From NCBI RefSeq assembly GCF_025971925.1, contig NZ_JAPDHV010000002.1:62001-126000 (forward strand): 64,000 nt of DNA, given 5' to 3'. The stretch's first letter is position 1. Each line of letters begins with the position of its first letter. Below the pieces are notes generated by a model. The model searched no databases. It was not told where the DNA came from and saw only the letters and a program-made list of their open reading frames with translations. Positions 34,541 to 44,435 of the stretch are shown here, one piece after another. Source of the DNA: Chryseobacterium oryctis (lineage in GTDB: Bacteria; Bacteroidota; Bacteroidia; Flavobacteriales; Weeksellaceae). The translations under genes and the position numbers were made by a program.

Positions 34541-36616
34541 TTATTGACCTTTTACTTTAAAATCATCAATCTCCCATGTAGAAGAAGCTGAAGTTGTAGA
34601 AGTATACTTAAAGGCTATTCTTACGTTTTTACCTAAGAAAGCCGCCAAATCTATATTTCCAGAATGTGCCCAATCACCAAATCCTGATGTATTAGTATCC
34701 AAGTTTGCCGGTAATTGTGTCCAAGTTGTTGTACCTGGCGTTCCTGTATAATTATCTGTTATTAAAACTTGTAAAGGATTACCTGCATAGCTCACGTCTG
34801 AAGTAAAGCTAACAATAGCTTTTGTTTTTCCTACCAAACTGATCTCATTTGAAATCAACCAGTCTTCATTATCTTTATTACCTCCAGAGTTACCATTCAT
34901 TACAGCATAATAGTTTGAGCCATTTCCTTGGTTAGAAGTTCCCCAAACCTGGGCACCCACAACACTTACAGCCGTCCATTTTGTTAATCCTGAAGAGAAA
35001 TCATCGCTGAAAATTGTTGTCAGAGGAGGCAAAACAGAACCATCACATCTCGGATTTTCTAAATTAGCATCCAATGCTTTAGTAATCCAAAGCTGATAAA
35101 CTCCATTGAAATAAGTTAACACTGCATTTACATCTCCTTTTCCACGATCTACTTCAACAGCAGAGAAAGTTGCAAAATTACTTGTTCTAAGAATAATCTT
35201 GTTACCAGAACAATCTTCTAATGTACGATTTGTTGTAGCACCTGGTGCATATGGCTGATAAAGACTAGACTCTGTAAATTGCAAATCTTTAATTTTAATC
35301 CATCTACCAACATCATCAGTTGTAAGCTGAGAAATTGTTTTTACAGTTGGTACAACAGCTCTTGAAGGCTGGTTACTATCAAAGAATCTTTTGTAAACAT
35401 CCGCTTCTTCTACTCCTCCAAATAATGTATTACCACCAGAAATATAAGTCGTTCCTAACTGAATCTCCCCACTTACTTTACTTACATAAAGATCTTTAAG
35501 TTTAATATAAATATCCTTTCCTAATCTAAAACGATTATCCTGATAAAGATTTGTTTTATTAATATTTACTCTAATACCTCCTGTAGCATCTTCAATATAA
35601 ACGTATTTGTAAAGGTTCCCTGTTTCGTCATTAGCTACAATTTGACCTTTAACATAATAATCTCCTGTAATCTGATTCCAGTTACCTGAAGTATATAATT
35701 GCTTAACCTCAGCAATAGTTTTAGCTGTTAAACCTGTATTATTAAAATCACACGGATTTGAAGTAAGGCCGTCTAAACGAGGGAATTTATTCATTTCCAA
35801 GTCTGTAACTTTATTGATATACATTTGGTAAGTAGAATTATACTTGCTATAGATACCAACAAATTTACCATTTCCAGCAGGTAAAATCTGATTCGCGAAA
35901 GAAGCATAGCCACTATTTCTTACAACTCTTGCAGTATTAGTTGAAGCATCCCTTATTTGTCTATCAACTGTAAGTCCGTTTGGAGCATAATTCATACACA
36001 ACGTTTTTACATCAAACTCAGCATCGTTTATCTGAATAAGGCATCCGATATATTGATCGTTAGCTGAAACCATTTGTGCTGAAGTCATTACTTTAGGAAC
36101 AATTTTTGCCTTTTCTGGTGAACAATCCCTAAAAAGGTGTTTGCTTACTTCTTTTTCTGGTATTCTTGTTCCAGCATCAGTTTTCATACCCAATTGTACA
36201 ACTCCTCCATAAGTAGAAAGAGAAAGATCTTTAAGTTCTATATAAATCTTCGAACCTTGAGGATATTTTGTATAAGTACTTACTGCATCTACGCTTACAG
36301 TTAAACCTTGTGTAGGATTTTCTGGAGCGTCCTGAATGTAAATTGTTTTATAAATATTCCCTGTTTCATCTGTTGAAGAAACATAACCTTCAATATATGC
36401 ATTATCTGTAAATGCTGTACCTTGAGGTTTAAGTTTTAATTGAGCAATAGTCCACTTTACAAAATTATTTTCAGCTTTTGTATAATAGTCTTCTGTTCTA
36501 CATTGGTAGTTTTCAAGACCCGGCTCGTCATATTTATCGTCATGTACACAACCTGTAATAAATAAAGATGTGATAATAACTAAAATATATGTAAAAATTG
36601 AATTATATTTTTTCAT
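34541..36616 (-). CDS. DUF5689 lipoprotein with a C-terminal choice-of-anchor-J-like domain
   Basis: A 691-residue lipoprotein. The signal peptide ends in a lipobox (LFITGCVHDD, with Cys23 as the likely lipidated residue). Two DUF5689-like repeats follow (about 50-270 and 300-530): each has a YVKGQIVANDETGNLYK-like strand, a KxIYIQLKDL strand and a TNRxxxD segment. These OB-like domains often occur beside nucleases. The last 150 residues (FSDDFSSGLTKWTAVS ... NEDWLISNEISL ... WEIDDFKVKGQ) form a jelly-roll of the choice-of-anchor/cleaved-adhesin type. It starts 10 bases after the TonB receptor gene and so is its likely surface partner. Confidence 0.85.
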   Translation of the reverse strand: MKKYNSIFTYILVIITSLFITGCVHDDKYDEPGLENYQCRTEDYYTKAENNFVKWTIAQLKLKPQGTAFTDNAYIEGYVSSTDETGNIYKTIYIQDAPENPTQGLTVSVDAVSTYTKYPQGSKIYIELKDLSLSTYGGVVQLGMKTDAGTRIPEKEVSKHLFRDCSPEKAKIVPKVMTSAQMVSANDQYIGCLIQINDAEFDVKTLCMNYAPNGLTVDRQIRDASTNTARVVRNSGYASFANQILPAGNGKFVGIYSKYNSTYQMYINKVTDLEMNKFPRLDGLTSNPCDFNNTGLTAKTIAEVKQLYTSGNWNQITGDYYVKGQIVANDETGNLYKYVYIEDATGGIRVNINKTNLYQDNRFRLGKDIYIKLKDLYVSKVSGEIQLGTTYISGGNTLFGGVEEADVYKRFFDSNQPSRAVVPTVKTISQLTTDDVGRWIKIKDLQFTESSLYQPYAPGATTNRTLEDCSGNKIILRTSNFATFSAVEVDRGKGDVNAVLTYFNGVYQLWITKALDANLENPRCDGSVLPPLTTIFSDDFSSGLTKWTAVSVVGAQVWGTSNQGNGSNYYAVMNGNSGGNKDNEDWLISNEISLVGKTKAIVSFTSDVSYAGNPLQVLITDNYTGTPGTTTWTQLPANLDTNTSGFGDWAHSGNIDLAAFLGKNVRIAFKYTSTTSASSTWEIDDFKVKGQ

Positions 36617-36626
36617 AATAGTTGTT

Positions 36627-39371
36627 TTAGAATCTTAAATAAACATTTGTAAAGAACGTTCTTCCTCTATCATACCAAAGTTTTGGGCCAAAGTAAGGTG
36701 TTCCTCTTTGAGCGTCTTCTAAAGCTTCTGCAAAGTTTACATTTCTTCCTTGCTCAAAGCCTCCTGTTACATAGTTCCTGTTATTCAAGATATTATTTAC
36801 AGAAACACTGATACCCATTCTATATTTTCCGAATTGGAAAGATTTACCCGCATTGGCATTCAGCATAAACTGATCATCAAATTTTTTCTGCGCAGTAAGC
36901 TGTTGAATAAGTTCTGGTGTTGCTCCTTCATAAATATTACCTGTATCTGGATTAGTATACATATATGGAGTTTTATTCAATGCCGAAAAATCAAGATATT
37001 GATCCATCAAATAGTTTGCAGAAGCACCAACCCACCAATATTTAGGCGAATTATATTTTAACCCAAAAGAGAAAGCTTTTTGAGGTGTACCAGCTACTTT
37101 ATAATCTTTTATTTTTGCTTTTCCAAGCCAGAATTCTTCACCTCTGAATCCGTTTAAGTCATCAAAAGTAGAAACGTTAGCATCGCTAGTATATTTATAT
37201 TCTCCAATACTTGCTACCCCGATTGCATTTAAAGTAGGTGTAATTTTCAAATCGAAGCCTAATTCCGCACCAATATATCTCTTACTAACATCTGTCATCG
37301 CCTCATTAACTAATGTACTGAATGAAGACCCTGAACCATCATTTGCGTCTGCATAATATCTTGCAATATCTGTCGCATTGTCGATAGTCGTATAGTATCC
37401 AGACAATCTAAGCTTTAAAATTTGTCCTCTGAAAATATAGCTCAAATCATTAGAATTTATAACTTGATTTTTAACTCCCGGAGTAAAATAATCAGCCGCT
37501 CTTGGGTTAATGAAGATTTCACTTAATGTTGGTGCTAAACTGAAGAATGCTCCGTTGTATACGATAAAGTTTTTACCATTGATTTTATAAGTAATTTTAC
37601 CTTTAATACCTGCATCTAAAGCATCATAGATTTCACTCTTACCTCTAGAATTATTGCTAAATCTCGCAATCCCATTTCTAAAATGACCATCTCTTTGAGA
37701 TTCTGAATAAGATGAGAAAACAGAAGCTACAATATTCCATTTTGGAAAATCAATTTCCGTAGAAACATTCAATGAATATTGATTTCTTAAAAGTTCATAA
37801 GAATATTGAGTTCTATCTCCTTCTTTTGCTTTGTAATTAGGATCATCTAAGTTATACTGAACATCATTATTGAATGCATTAAGGTTATATGCAAAATTTG
37901 CCCCTAACAAATCCTTAACTCTTCTAAAGTTATCTGATTTTAGGTTCTGATAATTAAAGTTGATGTTTAATTTCCAGTTATCTTTTAATCTAGTATCAAA
38001 GTGAGATGCCCAGTTGAAAGTTTTATCTTTAACAACATCCTCCACGATTGTGTAAACAGCCCCTCTTTCATTCCCATACATGTCATATCTATTGATATAG
38101 TTGGCATTATAAAGAGAAGTCCAGTCGATTTGTGATTGAGCCTTAAACTCATCCACTGTTAAAAGACCGTAACTTGGTAATTTTCTGTAATATGTAGGGT
38201 TAGGATCTGCAGCATGGAACCAATCTAAACGGCTTCTTGCATCACTTCCGAATTGATATGAAAAAGTATTAATCCAGTTTGAGTTTTTACCAATTTTCAA
38301 ATAATCAGTTAACATAAATACTGGTTCAAACACCTTTCTTATTCTTGAATTTCTTTTCTCACCATCTTGCCATCCCCAATATGAATTATAGTCTTTACCC
38401 ATAATATCATATACCTCTTGAGTGTTTGGAGAGTTTGAAGCTCTATAGGTTGGAGAACCAAAAGCTGTCAAGTTAATTGAGTGTCTGTCACTAAACTTCT
38501 TCTCAATAGCAGCAAAATAAGCATACGCATCTTGGTAAACACCATCAATAATAGCTTTATCACCCCATCTTCTACTTGCAGAGAATGTAAATGCCCATCC
38601 TTTTTTACTCATACCCGTAGAGTGGGTTGCCATAGCTCTGTGAAGGTAGCTTCTATTAGTAAAAGAATATGCTAATGAAGTTTGTTTTCTATAGCTGGAA
38701 GCTCTGGTATTATAATAAACTACGCCTCCTAAATTTCCGAATGTATATTCTGAAGGAGTAATATTATCCACATTTTCGTAAGGATATCTTGTAACGTCAT
38801 TCAAACCGCCCCAGTTGTTAAAATCAACTTTACCGTCATCATTTTTAGACATTGAAACCCCATTAAACATCACATCCTCAAATCTATTATCTACCCCTCT
38901 TGGTCTGAACCAATAAGCTCCTAATTCAAAAGCAGAAACATTTTGGAAAGCATCTCTTCCTGAACTTAAAAGTCCTACAGTAGGTTGCATTGATGAACCT
39001 CCATCTTCAGTATCATTTGCCGAATCATCAATAACAATAACTCCTGCATCTGATCCTAAACTGTAATTAAGTGTAATAACACCTAAATCTTTTCTCTTCT
39101 CATCAGCTGTAACGTCAAATTCTAAAACTTTAGATTCAAAATTTGGTTTTGTAACAGTAATAAGATAATGGCCAGGTTTTAAATCCACAAACTGGAAGTA
39201 ACCAATTTTATCCGCGGTAACATCGTCGCCGGATTGTGCTAGATCTACTTCTGCTTTCTCCAAAGGCTTACCTTCCTGATCCTTAACGTACGCATGAACA
39301 GTCGTTTGCGCAAAATAATAAGAAGCAGGCAACAATGTAAACAAAGAGATTAGGGATAGTTTTTTAATCAT
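36627..39371 (-). CDS. TonB-dependent receptor with carboxypeptidase-like N-terminal domain
   Basis: A 914-residue outer-membrane receptor. A signal peptide is followed by a carboxypeptidase regulatory-like beta domain (VHAYVKDQEGKPLEKAEVDL...GYFQFVDLKPGHYLITVTKPNF, about 25-95). A plug domain (AFELGAYWFRPRGVDNRFEDVMFNGVSM, then GNLGGVVYYNTR) precedes the barrel, which ends in FFTNVYLRF with a terminal Phe. It forms an operon with the DUF5689 lipoprotein, and a secreted EEP-type hydrolase diverges from it, so products of phosphodiester or phosphomonoester cleavage are possible cargo; this is inference. Confidence 0.9.
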   Translation of the reverse strand: MIKKLSLISLFTLLPASYYFAQTTVHAYVKDQEGKPLEKAEVDLAQSGDDVTADKIGYFQFVDLKPGHYLITVTKPNFESKVLEFDVTADEKRKDLGVITLNYSLGSDAGVIVIDDSANDTEDGGSSMQPTVGLLSSGRDAFQNVSAFELGAYWFRPRGVDNRFEDVMFNGVSMSKNDDGKVDFNNWGGLNDVTRYPYENVDNITPSEYTFGNLGGVVYYNTRASSYRKQTSLAYSFTNRSYLHRAMATHSTGMSKKGWAFTFSASRRWGDKAIIDGVYQDAYAYFAAIEKKFSDRHSINLTAFGSPTYRASNSPNTQEVYDIMGKDYNSYWGWQDGEKRNSRIRKVFEPVFMLTDYLKIGKNSNWINTFSYQFGSDARSRLDWFHAADPNPTYYRKLPSYGLLTVDEFKAQSQIDWTSLYNANYINRYDMYGNERGAVYTIVEDVVKDKTFNWASHFDTRLKDNWKLNINFNYQNLKSDNFRRVKDLLGANFAYNLNAFNNDVQYNLDDPNYKAKEGDRTQYSYELLRNQYSLNVSTEIDFPKWNIVASVFSSYSESQRDGHFRNGIARFSNNSRGKSEIYDALDAGIKGKITYKINGKNFIVYNGAFFSLAPTLSEIFINPRAADYFTPGVKNQVINSNDLSYIFRGQILKLRLSGYYTTIDNATDIARYYADANDGSGSSFSTLVNEAMTDVSKRYIGAELGFDLKITPTLNAIGVASIGEYKYTSDANVSTFDDLNGFRGEEFWLGKAKIKDYKVAGTPQKAFSFGLKYNSPKYWWVGASANYLMDQYLDFSALNKTPYMYTNPDTGNIYEGATPELIQQLTAQKKFDDQFMLNANAGKSFQFGKYRMGISVSVNNILNNRNYVTGGFEQGRNVNFAEALEDAQRGTPYFGPKLWYDRGRTFFTNVYLRF

Positions 39372-39409
39372 AATAAACTTTTTTAACTCCTTCTTTATTT
39401 AAGGGGCAA

Positions 39410-39439
39410 CAAATTTAATACTATTTTCATTAACTCAAA
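39410..39439 (-). promoter_or_regulatory. Promoter of the TonB receptor / DUF5689 operon
   Basis: On the minus strand TTTG (39436-39439), 18 bases, TAAATTTG (39410-39417): both halves of the Bacteroidota promoter. The start codon is at 39371. Confidence 0.65.
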
Positions 39440-39609
39440 CATTTTTAGCAATTTATTCTATTAATTTTTCTTAACGATTAATCATTATGCTAAAAATATT
39501 AATTATTTATCATCAATCACAAAATAATAAAGTGGCAAAGTATTTAATCTAAAGTATGATATAAATTTAGTAATTTTACCCCTCAATTTTTTGAATATAC
39601 TAAGAGATT

Positions 39610-40809
39610 ATGAAAAAATATTTAATCCTTTCGGCTATATTTTGCTTTGGATTTACATTTTCACAGCAAAAACAAGTAAAAAGAGCGACTGTAGCTTTTA
39701 TGAATGTTGAAAATCTTTGGGACACTGTTCCTTCAGCAGATTATATTGACGGTACTTTACCTGTAAAAAATCCAGCTTTCCACAGAAGTGTGCCTTTAGA
39801 TTCCTTACAATTTTTAGAAGTAACTGAAGATTATAAAGGAGAATGGAGTAATGATCTTCTTATAGGGAAAAAAGTAATAAGAAAACAAATTCTTGCAGAT
39901 GATTTCACCGCAAACAGTCCTAAAAACTGGAATCAAAAAAATTATAATCATAAATTAGGTAACGTTTCAAAGCTTATCGCGGACTTAGGAAGACAATACA
40001 CCAATGATAGTCCTGTAATATGTGGTTTACTTGAAGTTGAAAACAGACAAGTTGTTGAAGATCTTATTAAGCAACCAGCTTTAGCAAAAGGCAATTACGG
40101 AATTGTACACTTCAACTCTTATGATGCCCGTGGGATTGACATTGCACTTATCTATCAAAAAGGGAGATTCACCGTTACAGATTTTTACGAAAAAGAAGTT
40201 AAAATTTTCAATGACGAGGGTAAAAGATCTTATACGAGAGCTATTTTAGTAACAATAGGAATTTTAGACGGAGAAAAAATAGCAGTTTTCTTAAATCACT
40301 GGCCATCTAGAAGAGGTGGTGACGTAAAATCTGAACCATTAAGAATAACTGCTGCAAATGTTTTGAAAGCAGAAATGGATAAATTATCTGTAGAAATGCC
40401 CGGAATCAAAATGTTTGCAATGGGAGATTTCAACGATGATCCGGACAACAATAGTCTAAAGAAAGCTCTTGGGGCAGTAGGAGATCCAAAAGACTTATCA
40501 GACAAATCTCCATATTATAACTTAATGTATAAATTCCATAAAGCAGGAATAGCGTCTTTAGCATATAGAGATTCTCCAAACTTATTTGATCAGATTATAA
40601 TATCTAAAAATCTATATAGTACAGAAAAATATACGCCTACATATTCACTTTTTAAAGCTGAAATTTTTGCCCCATCATATTTGATTACAAAAGAAGGGCA
40701 ATACAAAGGATATCCTTTCCGTTCTTGGAACGGAGATACATACACAGGAGGGTACAGTGACCATTTCCCTGCTGTTTCTGTAATTCAGAAAGAATATGTA
40801 AAAAAGTAA
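39610..40809 (+). CDS. Secreted endonuclease/exonuclease/phosphatase-family hydrolase
   Basis: A 399-residue protein with a signal peptide (MKKYLILSAIFCFGFTFSQ) and an EEP fold. Visible catalytic segments are MNVENLWD (Asn and Glu near the start), GLLEVENRQ (catalytic Glu), FNSYDARGIDIALIY, NHWPSRRGG, AMGDFNDDPD (Asp and Asn of the site) and SDHFPAV (final Asp-His). Family members hydrolyse DNA, RNA or phosphate esters with divalent metals; the export signal suggests an extracytoplasmic substrate. It diverges from the TonB receptor/DUF5689 operon, with 238 bases between. Confidence 0.9.
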   Translation: MKKYLILSAIFCFGFTFSQQKQVKRATVAFMNVENLWDTVPSADYIDGTLPVKNPAFHRSVPLDSLQFLEVTEDYKGEWSNDLLIGKKVIRKQILADDFTANSPKNWNQKNYNHKLGNVSKLIADLGRQYTNDSPVICGLLEVENRQVVEDLIKQPALAKGNYGIVHFNSYDARGIDIALIYQKGRFTVTDFYEKEVKIFNDEGKRSYTRAILVTIGILDGEKIAVFLNHWPSRRGGDVKSEPLRITAANVLKAEMDKLSVEMPGIKMFAMGDFNDDPDNNSLKKALGAVGDPKDLSDKSPYYNLMYKFHKAGIASLAYRDSPNLFDQIIISKNLYSTEKYTPTYSLFKAEIFAPSYLITKEGQYKGYPFRSWNGDTYTGGYSDHFPAVSVIQKEYVKK

Positions 40810-40811
40810 AA

Positions 40812-40848
40812 TAAAAAAGGTTCAGAAAATTCTGAACCTTTTTTATTT
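40812..40848. terminator. Bidirectional terminator between the EEP gene and sod
   Basis: Stem AAAAAAGGTTCAGA / TCTGAACCTTTTTT with an AAAT loop; T runs on both strands serve the two convergent genes. Confidence 0.85.
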
Positions 40849-40863
40849 TATAATAGTTAAAAA

Positions 40864-41460
40864 TTACTTGTTGAATAATTCCTCAACTTTATCCCAGTTT
40901 ACCACATCAAAGAAAGCAGCAACATAGTCAGGTCTTCTGTTTTGGTAGTTTAAATAATAAGCATGTTCCCAAACATCAAGTCCTAAAACTGGAGTTCCTT
41001 TTACATCTGCAACAGGTATTAATGGATTGTCCTGATTTGGAGTTGAAGAAACAGAAACAGAACCATCAGTATTTTTTACCAACCAAGCCCATCCTGAACC
41101 AAATCTTGTTTTAGCAGCATCAGAAAAATCAGTTTTGAATTTTTCTAAACCTCCGTAAGCTTCAATAGCAGCTTTTACATTTCCTACTGGTTCTTTGCTT
41201 CCTCCTGGAGTTAAAATTTCCCAGAATAAAGTATGGTTAAAATGACCTCCACCATTATTTCTTACAGCTGGTTTATCAGTCCCTGTTTGGCAGATTTCTT
41301 CTATTGTTTTTCCTTCTAAATCAGTTCCTTTAATGGCATTATTTAAATTGTCCACATATGCTTGATGATGTTTAGTATGGTGAATTTCCATAGTTCTCGC
41401 ATCTATAATTGGTTCTAATGCATCGTAAGCATATCCTAATTTTGGCAGTTCAAATGACAT
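40864..41460 (-). CDS. sodA: Superoxide dismutase (Mn/Fe family)
   Basis: A 198-residue cytosolic enzyme that converts superoxide to hydrogen peroxide and oxygen. Metal ligands are visible: His27 ([17 protein letters not shown]), His in [11 protein letters not shown], and Asp and His in [20 protein letters not shown]. The GGGHxNH motif points to manganese or cambialistic use rather than strictly iron. No signal peptide. It has its own promoter and a shared terminator. Confidence 0.95.
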   Translation of the reverse strand: MSFELPKLGYAYDALEPIIDARTMEIHHTKHHQAYVDNLNNAIKGTDLEGKTIEEICQTGTDKPAVRNNGGGHFNHTLFWEILTPGGSKEPVGNVKAAIEAYGGLEKFKTDFSDAAKTRFGSGWAWLVKNTDGSVSVSSTPNQDNPLIPVADVKGTPVLGLDVWEHAYYLNYQNRRPDYVAAFFDVVNWDKVEELFNK

Positions 41461-41485
41461 AATTCTTATTTTTAATGTTATTAGC

Positions 41486-41517
41486 CAAATTTAGCCATAA
41501 TTTAATTTATCTTCAAA
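41486..41517 (-). promoter_or_regulatory. Promoter of the superoxide dismutase gene
   Basis: On the minus strand TTTG (41514-41517), 20 bases, TAAATTTG (41486-41493). The start codon is at 41460. Confidence 0.65.
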
Positions 41518-41712
41518 AAACAGGGATTACTTTAATAAATCTTTAACATTGATATAATTGATTTAGAATGAATTAAATTTTCAAATATATCTACCAAAAA
41601 CTACTCAAAATGCACCTTTATTTTCAATTTCGTAACTTTAGCTGTAATAGGAAAGTTCTTTGAAGGAATATTTCTGCCAATAACTGAATATTCACCACAA
41701 AATATTTTTATT

Positions 41713-42462
41713 ATGAAAATTGGACTTTTTGGATTTGGAAAAACGGGAAAAGCCGTAGCCTCGGTAATTCTTCAGAACAAAAAACATTCATTGCAATGGG
41801 TTTATAGAAAGACAAATAAATTAAATGACAGAAACGCCGCTGATTTTTTTGGAATTGAAAGCAACGACCCTAGTAACTTTTATTCTGAAAAAAAACTTGG
41901 TATCAAAGAATTACTAGAAAAACATCCTGTGGATGCTATTATTGACTTCTCATCCCAAGAAGGCATTTACACTTATGGAGAACCGGCTATAGAAAAAAAT
42001 GTAAAAATTGTATCTGCAATTTCCCATTATTCTGAAAAAGAGATGAGCTTCATTAAAAAATTGGCTAAAAAAGCCATCGTATTTTGGTCTCCCAATATCA
42101 CTTTAGGTATCAATTATCTATTATACGCTTCTACTTTTTTAAAAAAAATAGCACCTTCAGTAGACATCGAAATCATCGAAGAGCATTTTAAAGATAAAAA
42201 AGGAGTATCGGGAACAGCTATTCGGATTGCAGATGTATTGGAAGTACAGGATGAAAAAATCAATACAATCAGAGCGGGTGGAATTGTAGGAAAACATGAA
42301 GTAATTTTCGGTTTTCCATATCAAACAGTAAGACTCATTCACGAATCAATATCAAGAGAAGCTTTTGGCAACGGAGCTCTTTTTGCTGTAGAACATCTTA
42401 TTAATAAAAAACCAGGCTTCTATAATTTTGAGGATTTATTACACCCTTATTTCAAAATATAA
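41713..42462 (+). CDS. dapB: 4-hydroxy-tetrahydrodipicolinate reductase family protein (DapB-like)
   Basis: A 249-residue protein of the DapB family, which makes tetrahydrodipicolinate for lysine and peptidoglycan. The N-terminal nucleotide-binding motif (IGLFGFGKTGKAVA), AIIDFSSQEG, SPNITLGINYL and the active-site block IIEEHFKDKKGVSGTAIRIA are visible. The catalytic His and Lys of the usual EHHRHK pattern are kept in EEHFKDK, but the second His is Phe and the PSGTA loop reads VSGTA. The divergence allows for a paralogue with altered substrate; whether the genome has another dapB cannot be seen. Confidence 0.8.
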   Translation: MKIGLFGFGKTGKAVASVILQNKKHSLQWVYRKTNKLNDRNAADFFGIESNDPSNFYSEKKLGIKELLEKHPVDAIIDFSSQEGIYTYGEPAIEKNVKIVSAISHYSEKEMSFIKKLAKKAIVFWSPNITLGINYLLYASTFLKKIAPSVDIEIIEEHFKDKKGVSGTAIRIADVLEVQDEKINTIRAGGIVGKHEVIFGFPYQTVRLIHESISREAFGNGALFAVEHLINKKPGFYNFEDLLHPYFKI

Positions 42463-42485
42463 AAGCCTGATTTATTACAATTAAA

Positions 42486-44291
42486 TTATTTATTCATAGA
42501 CATCAGGAACTCTTCGTTATTTAGGGTTCCTTTTATGTTTTTACTTACAAATTCCATTGCTTCCACAGGATTCATTTCGGAAAGATATTTTCTTAAAATC
42601 CACATTCTCTGAGAAGTTACCTCATCAAGAAGTAAGTCGTCTCTACGAGTACTTGAAGCAACTAAATCTATTGCAGGGTAAATTCTTCTGTTAGCAATCT
42701 TTCTGTCTAATTGAAGTTCCATATTACCTGTTCCTTTGAATTCTTCAAAGATAACTTCATCCATTTTAGAACCCGTATCAATAAGTGCAGTTGCAATAAT
42801 CGTTAAAGAACCTCCTCCTTCAATTTTTCTGGCAGCACCAAAAAATCTTTTTGGTTTATGTAGAGCATTAGCATCAACACCTCCCGAAAGTACTTTTCCA
42901 GAAGCTGGAGTTACCGTATTATAAGCTCTTGCCAATCTTGTAATAGAATCTAACAAAATTACCACATCATGACCACATTCAACCATTCTTTGAGCTTTTG
43001 CCAAAACAAGATTAGCCACTTTTACGTGCTTATCGGCAGCTTCATCAAATGTAGACGCAATAACTTCTGCATTTACACTTCTTTCCATATCGGTCACCTC
43101 TTCCGGACGTTCATCTATAAGAAGTACCATCATATAAACTTCAGGGTGATTTGCTGCGATAGAATTAGCAATATCTTTTAGCAACATTGTCTTACCCGTT
43201 TTTGGTTGTGCAACAATCATGGCTCTTTGCCCTTTTCCGATTGGAGCAAACAAATCAACAACTCTTGTAGACATCGTTGAACCTTTTCCTGCAAGATTGA
43301 ATTTTTCTTCAGGGAAAAGCGGTGTAAGATATTCGAAAGCAACACGGTCTTTAATGAAAGCCAAATCACGTCCATTAACTTCAGTTGGTCTTAAAAGGGA
43401 AAAATATTTTTCTCCTTCTTTTGGTAATCTTACAATACCTTTTACAGTATCACCTGTTTTTAAACCAAAATTCCTGATTTGAGCCGTAGAAACATAAACA
43501 TCATCGGGAGAAGAAATATAACTGAAATCTGACGAACGTAAAAATCCATAATTATCAGGTAAAATCTCTAAAACCCCTTCAATACTCACCATTCCATCAA
43601 AGTTGAACTCTTTTTTCTGTTCTTGTTGATCTTCCTGTTTGTCAGAATGTTGCTGTTGCTTATTCTGATTCTGGTTTTGATGCTGATTTCTATTCTGATT
43701 TCCGTTGTTGTGCGGATTATTGTGTTGCCCTTTTTGAGGTCTAGCCTGATGTTGAGAATTATTAGGCTTTTCTTCTGCTGAAGCAGATTCCTGAGGTTCT
43801 GTATTTTTGGGGGCGTCTGTTTTTTCTTGTGGAGCTTCTGTATTTCCTGTGGATGACGAAACTCTCTTTCTTTTTTTCTTTGCCGGATTATCTGTTGAAG
43901 CTTCTTTTATGACTTCGTTTGTTTTTGTTTCTTCCGGTTTTTCAAGCTTTATTTCCTCTGAAACAATCTCTTCTGTTTTTCCTTCAACTTCTTCTTTTGT
44001 TTCTACAGGAGCTTTTGTTGTCGGTTTAGGCTTCGCAGCTACCTTTTTAGGAGCCGCTTTCTTCGCAGGAACTTTTACTGGTTTTTCCTCTGCAACTTTC
44101 TCAGCTTCGGCTCCAACTTCTGTATCGTTGAAATAATCTTTGGCTACCTTTGGATTTGAAGCTTGAAAGTCAAGAATGGCGAAGATTTTGTCATTTTCAT
44201 TGCTGTTTCTTGCAACTTTAACGCCTAAATCCTTTAAGATTTTAGTCAATTCCGTTACGGATTTTGACCTTAACGTTTCTATGTTAAACAT
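42486..44291 (-). CDS. rho: Transcription termination factor Rho with a long disordered insertion
   Basis: A 601-residue hexameric RNA helicase that ends transcription. The N-terminal Rho domain ([22 protein letters not shown]) is followed, at about 60-245, by a low-complexity region: first Lys/Pro/Ala/Glu-rich, then a Gln/Asn/His-rich tract. The cold-shock-like RNA-binding domain ([21 protein letters not shown]) and the ATPase core with Walker A ([10 protein letters not shown]), [15 protein letters not shown] and the [26 protein letters not shown] loop follow. E. coli Rho is about 419 residues; the extra length is nearly all the insertion, which is typical of Bacteroidota. Confidence 0.97.
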   Translation of the reverse strand: MFNIETLRSKSVTELTKILKDLGVKVARNSNENDKIFAILDFQASNPKVAKDYFNDTEVGAEAEKVAEEKPVKVPAKKAAPKKVAAKPKPTTKAPVETKEEVEGKTEEIVSEEIKLEKPEETKTNEVIKEASTDNPAKKKRKRVSSSTGNTEAPQEKTDAPKNTEPQESASAEEKPNNSQHQARPQKGQHNNPHNNGNQNRNQHQNQNQNKQQQHSDKQEDQQEQKKEFNFDGMVSIEGVLEILPDNYGFLRSSDFSYISSPDDVYVSTAQIRNFGLKTGDTVKGIVRLPKEGEKYFSLLRPTEVNGRDLAFIKDRVAFEYLTPLFPEEKFNLAGKGSTMSTRVVDLFAPIGKGQRAMIVAQPKTGKTMLLKDIANSIAANHPEVYMMVLLIDERPEEVTDMERSVNAEVIASTFDEAADKHVKVANLVLAKAQRMVECGHDVVILLDSITRLARAYNTVTPASGKVLSGGVDANALHKPKRFFGAARKIEGGGSLTIIATALIDTGSKMDEVIFEEFKGTGNMELQLDRKIANRRIYPAIDLVASSTRRDDLLLDEVTSQRMWILRKYLSEMNPVEAMEFVSKNIKGTLNNEEFLMSMNK

Positions 44292-44386
44292 ATTTAATGT
44301 AAAAATGTAATTAATTGTGAGTAAGAAAAGTAAGTCCGGTGACTATTGTTTTCAAGTACATTGTATAATGCAAATCTACACTTATT

Positions 44387-44417
44387 TTTGAATTGTGCAA
44401 AATTTATGTTATTTTTG
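44387..44417 (+). promoter_or_regulatory. Promoter of the DUF4293 gene
   Basis: A near-ideal Bacteroidota promoter: TTTG (44387-44390), 19 bases, TATTTTTG (44410-44417). The start codon ATG 44436 lies 18 bases downstream. Confidence 0.75.
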
Positions 44418-44435
44418 CACAGAATTAAATATTCA

